A DNA stretch of 52,758 nucleotides from an uncultured Bacteroidales bacterium (GTDB lineage Bacteria > Bacteroidota > Bacteroidia > Bacteroidales > Bacteroidaceae): NCBI GenBank assembly GCA_902775975.1, contig CACYOC010000012.1, positions 1-52,758 on the forward strand. Reading direction: 5' to 3'. Under the pieces are notes generated by a model. That model had not been told where the DNA came from and ran no database searches. It worked only from the letters and a program-made list of their open reading frames with translations. Positions 6,363-14,586 of the stretch are shown piece by piece. The stretch's first letter is position 1. Every line of letters begins with the position of its first letter. The position numbers were made by a program, and so were the translations under genes.

Positions 6363-8588
6363 TTAGATTGTCAATGCATAATGATCCAACACTTCTCTTA
6401 ATTCTAATTCTGAATACGAAGGGTTTTCTGAAAGATTAGCGAAATTTCGCACTCTTAAAAGTTCGCCCTTTACTAACGCCTGTTCCATACGATAACTATC
6501 GCTATATGGATTGACTTCAGGAAGGACAACAAGATCATGCAGTTCAGCCATCTTCTTGTCGGGATGAGTTCTAAGCACACGTCCACGACGTTGAATGAAC
6601 TGACGTGGATTACCCGTACTTGAGCAGAAAATTGCCAGTTCGCTACGAGGCACATCTACACCCTCGTCAAGACATTTCATCGATGTCAGCACATGTAGTT
6701 TCCCTTGTGCAAAGTCATCTAGTATTTCATCCCTATCTTTTTGACCAGATACAAACTTTCTTACTGTTACGTGGTCATCCACTTCTGTTACTGCTTGGGT
6801 ATATATATCAATAAGATGATCTGCATCGTTGTCATCATCAATGTTTTCATTTTTATCAAAGTCATCTTGCGCTCCGACATAATCAGGCTTATTACCTTCA
6901 GGAACATATATCAAGGAATATTTCAGATTTCCAATTTCCTCAAATCTTTTCTCAATAATTGATTTGAAAATCTCTAGTTTGTTAACAGCCTTATGTATAA
7001 TACGTTTACGTTCGAGAAGTTTCATTTTAAGGATTTCGTCAATATGGTCAAATGTCTCCGTATTGTAGTTGAAATACTTAGCGATCTTATCTGATATTTC
7101 CACATAAGCATTCATCTCATCAGGCGTTAATCTAACCACATGAGGATAATACATATATTTACAGAGTACACCATTGCGGATAGCCTCTTCCATACTGTAT
7201 TCGTATGTATAGTGCTCTTCTGTTCCAAAGAACTTATTAAGTCTCTTGTTGCCCTCGTCATCAAATTGGCGTTCTGGCGTTGCAGATAAGCCAATCCTCC
7301 TAAGATAAGGAATCTCCTTCAAGCGTTTCACCAACGAACCAGAACCCATATTGTGACACTCGTCTGCAATCATCAACAAACGCCTCTTGTCAAAGCCATT
7401 CAAAACATTGAACACTTTCTCCCGTGAATAGGATGCGTAGGTAGATATAATAATATACGAGACTTCTGGTTCTCTTTCTGTCCTGTATTTCTCATTAAAG
7501 CTAATACGCTCTACCTCGTCGCGCCAAGTTGGGTTTTTCGAATAAACCTTCGTGATGTTTGAAAATTGGAATTTCCGGCACTCCTGTTCCCATTGGTTGA
7601 CGAGGGTGATTGTTGGTACAAGAATGATGGCTTTATAATAGCCCTTTCTCTTATAGATTTCCAAAAGGCAATTCAGCGAAGTGATGGTCTTACCTGTACC
7701 TGTAGCCATCGCAAACAAGCCTTTCTGCCCATTATTCTTCCAATTCTCAAAGGCAGTCTTTTGATATTCTCTTGGACCGGATGGATAAGGAAATTGGGGT
7801 TCAATATTCAAATCATCGCAGACTATATCTGATTGCTCCTGCCTTTCTTTTATTCTTCTTTCTTCCTTAATCTTCCGGAGCTTCTTCTCCACATCAAGTA
7901 GCTCTTCAATATCCTTATCGCCATAGTTGGTTTGGATAGCAGAAATAAGATTCTCTGGAGATAGGTATTCTATGTTGCGTTTTTTGCCATTCATGATAGA
8001 ATCGAACTCTTCACGTTGACTGGCAATTTTCTTCTGCACCATCTTATCAACAGAATCACTCCTGGATATTGTTATTTCCTCGAGGTTATTGAACAATCCA
8101 CTAATTGTAAAGTTGGCCGAGCCAGTAAATGAAGTGGTGCTATCACCATCTCTAAACTGACCTGATTTAGTATGAGCTATACCTTTCTTATTTTTTGGCT
8201 TGATAATTCTGATGTCAATACGTTTGTCGTAGATAAGGAATGCAAGACACTCAAAGAATTGCTTTTGATACTCATCGAAAGTTTGGCGTAAAGTCTCGAA
8301 ATTAGTTAAATCAAAACAATCTATTACTCCACCATGAACCCCTTTGCTGATAGCATCTTTGTCCTCTTCTGATACGATATGGTTTATGACAAGCCTCATC
8401 CTGCCACCATTAGAAATAAAGGTAGCAAATCCTTCAGCTAGTACACTAATCGTAGCAGAACTGAAATAACCTAATTGAAGGTCAAACTCCTTACTGTTCT
8501 CCAAACAATCGTTGAAGAACTTCTCAGGCGAATTAAACTCACCTGGTCTATACGTTCCGTCTTCTGCCCAATCTACTTCGTACAGCAT
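6363..8588 (-). CDS. PLD-like nuclease fused to SF2 helicase (phosphorothioation-linked restriction protein)
   Basis: 741 aa from the ATG at 8588, 7 nt past the sspD-like stop; an upstream in-frame ATG at 8645 would overlap sspD. Residues 1-180 form a phospholipase-D-type nuclease domain with HTK (139-141) and GSANFT (156-161), half of the HKD signature. The helicase part has a Q-motif-like PREYQKTAF (272-280), Walker A ATGTGKT (295-301), DECH box (409-412), SATP (435-438) and motif VI QRRGRVLR (666-673). The product would move on duplex DNA by ATP hydrolysis and nick or cut it. Families with this build are known near phosphorothioation genes as restriction components. Here it is probably the effector that attacks unmodified phage DNA, perhaps sspF-like. 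Confidence 0.85.
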   Translation of the reverse strand: MLYEVDWAEDGTYRPGEFNSPEKFFNDCLENSKEFDLQLGYFSSATISVLAEGFATFISNGGRMRLVINHIVSEEDKDAISKGVHGGVIDCFDLTNFETLRQTFDEYQKQFFECLAFLIYDKRIDIRIIKPKNKKGIAHTKSGQFRDGDSTTSFTGSANFTISGLFNNLEEITISRSDSVDKMVQKKIASQREEFDSIMNGKKRNIEYLSPENLISAIQTNYGDKDIEELLDVEKKLRKIKEERRIKERQEQSDIVCDDLNIEPQFPYPSGPREYQKTAFENWKNNGQKGLFAMATGTGKTITSLNCLLEIYKRKGYYKAIILVPTITLVNQWEQECRKFQFSNITKVYSKNPTWRDEVERISFNEKYRTEREPEVSYIIISTYASYSREKVFNVLNGFDKRRLLMIADECHNMGSGSLVKRLKEIPYLRRIGLSATPERQFDDEGNKRLNKFFGTEEHYTYEYSMEEAIRNGVLCKYMYYPHVVRLTPDEMNAYVEISDKIAKYFNYNTETFDHIDEILKMKLLERKRIIHKAVNKLEIFKSIIEKRFEEIGNLKYSLIYVPEGNKPDYVGAQDDFDKNENIDDDNDADHLIDIYTQAVTEVDDHVTVRKFVSGQKDRDEILDDFAQGKLHVLTSMKCLDEGVDVPRSELAIFCSSTGNPRQFIQRRGRVLRTHPDKKMAELHDLVVLPEVNPYSDSYRMEQALVKGELLRVRNFANLSENPSYSELELREVLDHYALTI

Positions 8589-8595
8589 AACTACA

Positions 8596-9699
8596 TCATA
8601 TAAAGCAGTTCGTACACATAATATCATCGCCAAGGATTTCCGCAAGGGTTGTTCCCTTGTTGTTAGCCTTGCTTTCTTTCTGGCGACGGATGATGTCGAG
8701 TTTTATCTGACGGATACGCTCTGGCTTAATGAGGTCTGCAAGACTCTCGTTCTGATTCCAGGTATAACCGTCTTTCTCAAACTCCATCGCTTGTTTAAAG
8801 AGATCAGGATGCTGCTCGTAGAGCCATATCCACTCTATCTTCTGCTGGAAGAAACAGAAGTAACAACCAGAACGACTACGGCAATAGGTCCCGGTCTCTC
8901 CAGCAACCTCGAAAGGTATCTCTTCATAATAGGCAGGTACTCCTACTCCACTCTCTCTCAACAAACGGAAGATGTCGTCCTTTACCAAAATGTCTGTGTT
9001 ATCAAGAAGTGGAAAATCATCCAGTTTCCCCACTGGATAATCTGTCGTTTTCAGAAACTCGAATACAGCATGATTGAAAAGCTTGACATCATAGTCGAGC
9101 AATTCATTCATCTTTTTGGAGTAATAGAATTGCTTGGTGATGGGTCTCTTCACAGTCTCTATGATTTCATCACGCAGGAACCCTTCAGGGCATAGCTTCT
9201 CATATATACCAACAATCTGCTCCAAGTTCTCGTTGTGTAGGAACTTGTTGATGACATCAATACTCCAAATGTTCTTGCGGAAAGGGAAGACAGCTTGGAT
9301 ATTTGGCTTTGAGGAGATATAGCCATCTCTGTCCTCATCGCCACGAATGCCAACATAGGAAACGGCATAATCATCACCAACGTACTCTTCAAACTTATCG
9401 AGTTTCATCTTCTTGGTGCACCAGCGAGCCTGAGGTGAAGGCAGAAAGCCACCCATTGCTTTCAGAAAATGATGGAATGGTGTTGGCTCTGGGCTACCTT
9501 CAGCAGCTCTGAGTCGTTCTATCTTTCCCAAGTAGGCCTCCAGACGGTTGATGAGCGTTTCTGTTTCTGCCAACTCACAACCTGTATCTGAATTGTAGTA
9601 CTCAATCTTCAGAGATGGGTACGTCTTCTTCAGATAGATAGCGAGGGCTGCACTATCCTTACCACCTGAAATTCCCAATATATGTCTTACTTTTGTCAT
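8596..9699 (-). CDS. sspD: SspD-like PP-loop ATP pyrophosphatase with Fe-S cysteines (PAPS reductase family)
   Basis: 367 aa. SGGKDS at 11-16 is the PP-loop of PAPS reductases and DndC/SspD sulfurtransferases, and RWCTKKMK (92-99) fits the family. Cysteines C273, C279 and C282 with C362 and C365 near the end could hold an Fe-S cluster, as in DndC. The family adenylates the DNA backbone and uses sulfur from a cysteine desulfurase to insert phosphorothioate. The ATG overlaps the stop of the upstream ATPase gene by 4 nt, and the helicase starts 7 nt downstream. No desulfurase gene is adjacent, so a chromosomal IscS/SufS would have to supply sulfur. Naming as SspD rather than DndC rests on the DUF4007 and large-ATPase partners. 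Confidence 0.85.
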   Translation of the reverse strand: MTKVRHILGISGGKDSAALAIYLKKTYPSLKIEYYNSDTGCELAETETLINRLEAYLGKIERLRAAEGSPEPTPFHHFLKAMGGFLPSPQARWCTKKMKLDKFEEYVGDDYAVSYVGIRGDEDRDGYISSKPNIQAVFPFRKNIWSIDVINKFLHNENLEQIVGIYEKLCPEGFLRDEIIETVKRPITKQFYYSKKMNELLDYDVKLFNHAVFEFLKTTDYPVGKLDDFPLLDNTDILVKDDIFRLLRESGVGVPAYYEEIPFEVAGETGTYCRSRSGCYFCFFQQKIEWIWLYEQHPDLFKQAMEFEKDGYTWNQNESLADLIKPERIRQIKLDIIRRQKESKANNKGTTLAEILGDDIMCTNCFI

Positions 9700-12600
9700 T
9701 TCTTCATTTTCTTATTAAGTATCGACAGTAATGTGCATACGTCGATATTGTTGTCACCAGAAAGTAGCTTGCTGATTTTCTTTTCAAGTTCATCAGCCTT
9801 TGATTTGTCTTTCTCAGGCAAAACGTATGTTTGTGTCCTTACATTGGTTCCCTTGTTGGTTACCATATCAAAGGAGTATGCTTCATTCTTCTCTGAATCA
9901 CCAGCTTTCTGTGAAATATCAGAATACTTTTCACATTCGCGGAACAAATAAATCAAGTCATCAGCCAGTTTGTCCTCTTGTTCATCCCTCAAAGCATCAA
10001 GACGTTGTTCGAGAATAGTATAACAGATAGACTGGTACCATTGAGTGCGATTGTCGTATTCGGTCATTACATGGTGATAGAACTCACGTTGCTTGTCTGT
10101 TAACAAATAGTCTTTCACATAAGCCAACCGCTTGCGAACCTCAAGGATGTACTCTGAATAATCATAGCTTTGTAAGCCAAACTCTTCCACCAATCTTGCC
10201 TCTATACGATCTATCAACTGCGAATAGCTTGAACGTAATTCTTTAATGGCTCGCTGAATGATTTTACCATACTCGTTGATGAACTCCTCTTGTTTAAGCT
10301 TTTCCTGAGTAAAACCGAGAGCCTCTGGCAAATCCTCAAAGAAAGCTTTCTCGGGGTCTTTAGCCTTCGCCAATACATCGCGGAACTTCATCGTTGATTC
10401 GTGGTCGAACTTGCGAGTGTGCTTGGTGTATTCATCCAATCGAACATAGAAACTGAGGAATGGCTTGATGGTCTCTATAAAACTGGCATTGGTGATAGTA
10501 AATTCATCGCCAAGATTAATGAAACGACGATACTGGTTGAAGAAGCCCAACTTCACACCATCAACAGCGAACTTCTTGATTTCAAAATCACCAGGATGCT
10601 TTTGTAGCAAGTCGAAAAACTCCATGTTTACATTGGGCATGAACGCACCTTTAGATGCATCATACAATGCAAAATCCTGCCGCTTAATAAAGAGATATGT
10701 AGGAATCCAGAATTCAAGGAAACCTTGTTTCAACTTATAGGGTTGAGCCGATAACAACTTTATTAGCTCAGAAATCTTACGAGCCTTATTCTCTGAACTC
10801 TTCAGGAATTCTTCACAAGCTTCCCATAAAGGCATAAAGCCCTTGTTCGTTGGTGCGTCTGCGAAATCTCCATCCAGATGCAAGCCTGTATTCAACAACA
10901 ACGATGCACAGATGGTTTTCTCTGGAGGAAACTTGTCTTCAGGGAATCCCATTCCACTTTCAGAAAAATGTTCTGTCAAGTATGTAAGATAGCTCTTGCG
11001 AGCAGCAGTTATTGTACCGCTAAGTTTATGCTTATTGAACAACTCATTAACCATCACGGGAGTCTTGTAATATACCTTATCACATACCCTTGATAATAAT
11101 TGATTGAAGTCACGATGGCTTTCAACTTTCTGCTCTTTGCCACCAAACACCCATACTACCCTATTCTTATAGGAGAAGAGATTGTCGCTAATGGCTTTAT
11201 TGAGCAACGTCTCTTCATACTCCTTTAGTTTTTGGATTTCAGTTACAGCCACCCTGTCGTTTTTGTCGAGTACACGTTCCAACAGATACATGTACTTCTT
11301 AATGTTGTAGAGGTGGTCTATGATGTCTTCCGTGTTTGTAAAGTAAGCAAATATCAGAGCATGGTCAGTTTCTGAACTGAACTTCTTGATTTCCTCCAAC
11401 GCTTTCTTGTGCGTAGAGAATATCAGTTCAATGTAGCCGTCTGTATCACCAGTAGGTACAGCATCCAACGGCTCCTCACGAATCAAGTACTCAAAGAATC
11501 GTGGTGTGCCCTTTTGATAGAAGTGAGCCTTAACTGGTGAAATTCTACGATTAAAGAAAACATTCAGTTCATCTACGAATGTCACAGGACGTGACACCAT
11601 CAGTCCTGCTTCGCGTATCTCTGCTTCAAGGTCAACATCAGTTCCCTCGAAAAGCATCAAACGTTCTTTATATGCGGCATAGCGGATAATCTTTTTGGCG
11701 GATAGTTTTTGGATGATCTCTTTGCTATTCTCGATTGCCATAGCTTCGCGAGCATAATCAGTAAGGTTCCGTTCTGTCAGTTTGAAACCAGCTGTACCAA
11801 AAAGATTCAGAAGTCCAATGGCCTTTACAAGTTTAACTGCCTGAAGCATTTCCTCTTCATTAGCCCAATCCTGCCCTTCTACTCTTTCGATGGACAACTG
11901 AATAGTGCTCCAACTCATTGAGTCAGCATTAGCATCTTTCAAATAAGAATAGAAGTTGTATAATATGTAATCATAAACATTCTGAAGATTGTATGTCAAA
12001 TGAGTTTGAGGTTCAAATTCCGATATAGAATTGGTACCTTTTGCAGCTAAAAATGAAAACAGAGAACGTTCATTCTGCCCATATCGCTGAATAGCAGTAG
12101 TGATAGTGTAAGCAGAGAAAAGGTCCAAGGGATACAATTGTTTAGCAGTATCCACGGGAAAGTCTTTGGACACATATCTTGTTTCTTTAGCCAATTCATA
12201 AAGCGGTATAGCATTTACTGCATCAGAGGCTTTCCTTTCTTCCTTTAATTGGGCAGAAGCAAGATATAGCAATTGTTCTACTGGTTCGACGAAAGTAATT
12301 TCCTTGAAACGTCCCTTAACCTTAGTCCATTCATTGGCTTGCTCTTCAGTCAATCCCTTGGCGTATGCGCCAAAGTTTTGATGGAGTGTAGTTAGAAGCA
12401 TTATATGCCGTGAAGGGACATTTACCAACTCTGACAACTTCTGCAAGAAATATAGCTCTTTCTCAGGATTGTTTTTAGCAGCATGTTCAAGTACTTTACC
12501 AAACTCATCAACTACAATCAGGAGAAACTTACCTTTCTTTTGGCATTGGGTATAATAGTTTTTCAAACTATCAAGGATGCTGGTCGTGTTGCCTTCCACA

Positions 12601-12923
12601 TTCAGAGCTTTGCTCAGCAATGTCGACATTTCAGCATAGTCTCCAACGATGTTCATAATCTCAAACGACTTAGCATCGGACAGATTCTTTGCATCTAAAA
12701 GAAATTTCTGCTTGCCAGTCTTCTTCAAGTCTGCTTCCAAAGCCAATAGAAAACTTGACTTACCTGTGCCGTATGAACCAATAATCGTAAAAGAGTGAAT
12801 GCCAGTACGGAAATCGTTCACAATATTGTGAATAGCATTCTGGGCATTGGGCGTTACCAGGTATTGCATTCCTTCGGCAAAGCCGTTTTCTATGTTCGCG
12901 GATAAACTAAATGTCTTTGCCAT
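9696..12923 (-). CDS. sspC: SspC-like P-loop ATPase of the DNA phosphorothioation module
   Basis: 1075 aa. Near the N-terminus Walker A GSYGTGKS (49-56) and Walker B FLLIVVDEF (133-141) mark an AAA/ORC-like ATPase, followed by a sensor-like stretch HIMLLTTLHQNF. The remaining 800 residues are helical with no recognised catalytic motif. In Ssp systems a large P-loop ATPase stands between the DUF4007 protein and the PAPS-reductase-like protein, exactly as here, and is needed for modification. Its ATG at 12923 overlaps the end of the DUF4007 gene by 17 nt and its stop overlaps sspD by 4 nt, so the three genes form one coupled unit. BREX-type ATPases look superficially similar, but no BREX partner genes are present. 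Confidence 0.8.
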   Translation of the reverse strand: MAKTFSLSANIENGFAEGMQYLVTPNAQNAIHNIVNDFRTGIHSFTIIGSYGTGKSSFLLALEADLKKTGKQKFLLDAKNLSDAKSFEIMNIVGDYAEMSTLLSKALNVEGNTTSILDSLKNYYTQCQKKGKFLLIVVDEFGKVLEHAAKNNPEKELYFLQKLSELVNVPSRHIMLLTTLHQNFGAYAKGLTEEQANEWTKVKGRFKEITFVEPVEQLLYLASAQLKEERKASDAVNAIPLYELAKETRYVSKDFPVDTAKQLYPLDLFSAYTITTAIQRYGQNERSLFSFLAAKGTNSISEFEPQTHLTYNLQNVYDYILYNFYSYLKDANADSMSWSTIQLSIERVEGQDWANEEEMLQAVKLVKAIGLLNLFGTAGFKLTERNLTDYAREAMAIENSKEIIQKLSAKKIIRYAAYKERLMLFEGTDVDLEAEIREAGLMVSRPVTFVDELNVFFNRRISPVKAHFYQKGTPRFFEYLIREEPLDAVPTGDTDGYIELIFSTHKKALEEIKKFSSETDHALIFAYFTNTEDIIDHLYNIKKYMYLLERVLDKNDRVAVTEIQKLKEYEETLLNKAISDNLFSYKNRVVWVFGGKEQKVESHRDFNQLLSRVCDKVYYKTPVMVNELFNKHKLSGTITAARKSYLTYLTEHFSESGMGFPEDKFPPEKTICASLLLNTGLHLDGDFADAPTNKGFMPLWEACEEFLKSSENKARKISELIKLLSAQPYKLKQGFLEFWIPTYLFIKRQDFALYDASKGAFMPNVNMEFFDLLQKHPGDFEIKKFAVDGVKLGFFNQYRRFINLGDEFTITNASFIETIKPFLSFYVRLDEYTKHTRKFDHESTMKFRDVLAKAKDPEKAFFEDLPEALGFTQEKLKQEEFINEYGKIIQRAIKELRSSYSQLIDRIEARLVEEFGLQSYDYSEYILEVRKRLAYVKDYLLTDKQREFYHHVMTEYDNRTQWYQSICYTILEQRLDALRDEQEDKLADDLIYLFRECEKYSDISQKAGDSEKNEAYSFDMVTNKGTNVRTQTYVLPEKDKSKADELEKKISKLLSGDNNIDVCTLLSILNKKMKK

Positions 12924-13782
12924 AATAATTATCTAACACCTGTTTAACATCTAAAGTTTTTATAAACTGAACTTGCTTAATGCCAGCAACATCACTATAT
13001 GTAAAATACTGGTTAAAATCGCTGGCCAAAAGTTTCAGCATATCTATTGTCTCATAATCCTGCATACAGAAGATTAATCCCACTTTTTCCTGAATGGTTT
13101 CAAAAGAGATAGTATTGTCACCTTCATATTCTTTCAATTTCAGTAAGCCATAAAGGAAAACTTCTTTAGTCACCTTACGCTTACCATCCACATTGAAGTA
13201 ATAACCCTTTCCTTCTGAACTTTGACGAACCAAGTCAAGGTCTATCAGTAACGATGAAAAATCTTCATTGGATTGTGCTTTACGAGGAAGAGTATAATTC
13301 TGGAGCAACACACCAATGTCTTTCTTTACTGTATTGGCATTAAATAAAGTCATTTTTCCAGCCTCCACCATTCTCAGCTTCACATAGGTCATGACTTGTT
13401 CCCTCTCAAAGTGAGTACGTTCTTTCTGTAAGCCACAGAAGAACATTTTATACAATGTTGCTTCCTCTAAAAATAACAAATTAAAATGAAGTAACCATAA
13501 AGTACCAATATCTTCAAGATACTTATCTTTACCCATGCTATCATCAAAAAGATAATGGCCAAATTCAGTTAACTCATCATTATCCGTAATACCAAAAGCC
13601 TTAAGCCAAAAACGGATTGATGCAACCATATTCTTTCCAACGCCCAATCCAATCACAGCCTCAGGACTATTAAAGTCATTACCTTCCGCCACGAAATCAT
13701 AACCCTTTTTCAGCCAAAGTGACTTACAGGGAAATGATTCATGACCAGAAAAACAATATTTCTTAACCTTATTACTACTCAT
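12907..13782 (-). CDS. sspB: SspB-like DUF4007 protein of the DNA phosphorothioation module
   Basis: 291 aa from the ATG at 13782 (MSSNKVKKYCFSGHESF). I chose this over the upstream ATG at 13857 because the family motif FSGHE(S/T)FP normally sits near the N-terminus and the extra 25 residues would run into a palindrome. DUF4007 proteins accompany PAPS-reductase-like genes; in Ssp systems SspB makes the single-strand nick needed for sulfur insertion. The protein is soluble, with helical segments and no classical nuclease motif visible. It is first in the operon, preceded by a long leader containing a structured palindrome. It overlaps sspC by 17 nt. Confidence 0.8.
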   Translation of the reverse strand: MSSNKVKKYCFSGHESFPCKSLWLKKGYDFVAEGNDFNSPEAVIGLGVGKNMVASIRFWLKAFGITDNDELTEFGHYLFDDSMGKDKYLEDIGTLWLLHFNLLFLEEATLYKMFFCGLQKERTHFEREQVMTYVKLRMVEAGKMTLFNANTVKKDIGVLLQNYTLPRKAQSNEDFSSLLIDLDLVRQSSEGKGYYFNVDGKRKVTKEVFLYGLLKLKEYEGDNTISFETIQEKVGLIFCMQDYETIDMLKLLASDFNQYFTYSDVAGIKQVQFIKTLDVKQVLDNYYGKDI

Positions 13783-13859
13783 TGTTTTAAGTTTGTTTGT
13801 TAAGCGGGAACAATGAGTATATGTAGAAAATGAAGAGCGCACCCTCACCCCTTGCATAC

Positions 13860-13984
13860 TTACATCCGAGCCGTCGGCAAACAGGCCCTAACACGATATA
13901 CAAGGAAAGGGTACGCCTGTAAAGGCGTAACCCAATCCCGCGAGGTCGTGTTTCAAACTAGTTTTGCCGACTATTTGGATGTAA
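13860..13984. repeat. Nested 125-nt palindrome in the leader of the sspBCD-like operon
   Basis: Four pairs of arms nest in order: TTACATCC/GGATGTAA (13860-13867 with 13977-13984), GTCGGCAAA/TTTGCCGAC (13873-13881 with 13963-13971), AACACGA/TCGTGTT (13890-13896 with 13946-13952), and GGGTACGCCT/AGGCGTAACCC (13909-13918 with 13923-13933, one bulge) closed by the 4-nt loop GTAA. The whole would fold into one long branched-free hairpin with internal loops. It is not a simple terminator: no T-run follows on either strand. It lies between a promoter (14062-14092) and sspB, so it should be transcribed as part of the leader. Confidence 0.8.
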
Positions 13985-14061
13985 ACCTCATCAGAATCTT
14001 CGTTACGAAATTCTCACCCGCAATGTCCTTGCAAAGTATCCCGAAGAACACAATGCAGCCA

Positions 14062-14092
14062 CAAAGGTACAAAGAAACTACAACAAAACAAA
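14062..14092 (-). promoter_or_regulatory. Promoter for the sspBCD-like operon
   Basis: On the minus strand TTTG (14092-14089), 19 bp, TACCTTTG (14069-14062). The expected start near 14055 gives a leader of about 270 nt that crosses the palindrome before the sspB start at 13782. No equally good box is seen closer to sspB. Confidence 0.65.
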
Positions 14093-14096
14093 ATAA

Positions 14097-14125
14097 ATTC
14101 GGATTTATTTTGCCGTGGAGCGGAA
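14097..14125. repeat. Direct repeat copy 1
   Basis: The 29-nt sequence beginning ATTCGGATTTATTTTGCC and ending GGAGCGGAA recurs exactly at 14511-14539 and with two or three changes at 16111-16138. Copies bound the small antitoxin-like gene (copies 1 and 2) and the esterase gene (copies 2 and 3). Confidence 0.85.
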
Positions 14126-14175
14126 AATGATAGAAGATAGAGGAAGGCCTCGGGCGTTAGTCTTTCCGTAATTAT

Positions 14176-14206
14176 TTTGTTTATTCAGATATTATTCTTA
14201 ACTTTG
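14176..14206 (+). promoter_or_regulatory. Promoter for the 79-aa antitoxin-like gene
   Basis: TTTG at 14176-14179, 19 bp, TAACTTTG at 14199-14206: full match to the Bacteroidetes consensus, about 28 bp before the ATG at 14235. Confidence 0.8.
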
Positions 14207-14234
14207 CAAGCAGAAATAAAAGAGTTAAGAAGTT

Positions 14235-14474
14235 ATGACTGCATTACAATTGAATGCGGAACTGTTCCGTGAACTGAGCATTATTGCTGAGGACGAAGGC
14301 CTGATGAAGAAAGCCGTTAAATATATCAAGAAGTTATCTGCTAAGAAACAGACAATGGACGAGATGGAGTATATCATGTCCTCGCCGGAAATGGTGAGAA
14401 TCATACGCCAAGGAGAGAAAGACATTAAGAAAAGTCGAGGACACGTCATCAAACTAGAGGATCTATGGAAATAA
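14235..14474 (+). CDS. Small antitoxin-like protein (solitary)
   Basis: 79 aa. The opening MTALQLNAELFRELSIIAEDEGLMKKAVKYIKKL is typical of small Bacteroidales proteins usually annotated as antitoxin-like, with an N-terminal dimerisation/DNA-binding segment and a C-terminal tail (HVIKLEDLWK) that would contact a toxin. No toxin gene follows: a strong terminator starts at the stop codon, and the next gene is on the other strand. It may be an orphan antitoxin or a regulator of unlinked partners. It has its own promoter and terminator, forming a self-contained transcription unit bounded by copies of a direct repeat. Confidence 0.7.
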   Translation: MTALQLNAELFRELSIIAEDEGLMKKAVKYIKKLSAKKQTMDEMEYIMSSPEMVRIIRQGEKDIKKSRGHVIKLEDLWK

Positions 14475-14510
14475 AATCCCTGCCTTCACGCTAGTCGGCA
14501 GGGATTTTTT
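14474..14510 (+). terminator. Intrinsic terminator after the antitoxin-like gene
   Basis: AAATCCCTGCC (14474-14484) pairs perfectly with GGCAGGGATTT (14497-14507) around a 12-nt loop, followed by a T-run to 14510. Confidence 0.9.
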
Positions 14511-14570
14511 ATTCGGATTTATTTTGCCGTGGAGCGGAATTATGCTTCTCTCCTTGAGCGTGTAGCGATG
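14511..14570. repeat. Direct repeat copy 2, including a relic of a metal-permease gene end
   Basis: Exact match to copy 1 over 29 nt, then continues for about 30 nt more in common with 16136-16168 (AATTATGCTT...GTGTAGC). In copy 3 that extension is the 3' end of the HMA-domain permease gene; here the same frame would read about RYTLKE, a worn copy of its GYTFKGKA end. Confidence 0.75.
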
Positions 14571-14586
14571 CTATCCGCTTGCAATT

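Noticed and set aside
8596-13782. Assignment as Dnd (dndBCDE) or BREX system
   Set aside because: DUF4007 plus large ATPase plus short PP-loop protein fit Ssp better; DndB, DndE, PglX and PglZ are absent.
13860-13984. tRNA, integron attC or group II intron domain V
   Set aside because: Pairing is a single nested hairpin, without D/T arms, without matched RYYYAAC/GTTRRRY boxes, and without the 34-nt domain V pattern.
13852-14130. 92-aa plus-strand ORF upstream of sspB
   Set aside because: It runs across the palindrome and the operon promoter, and has no recognisable domain.
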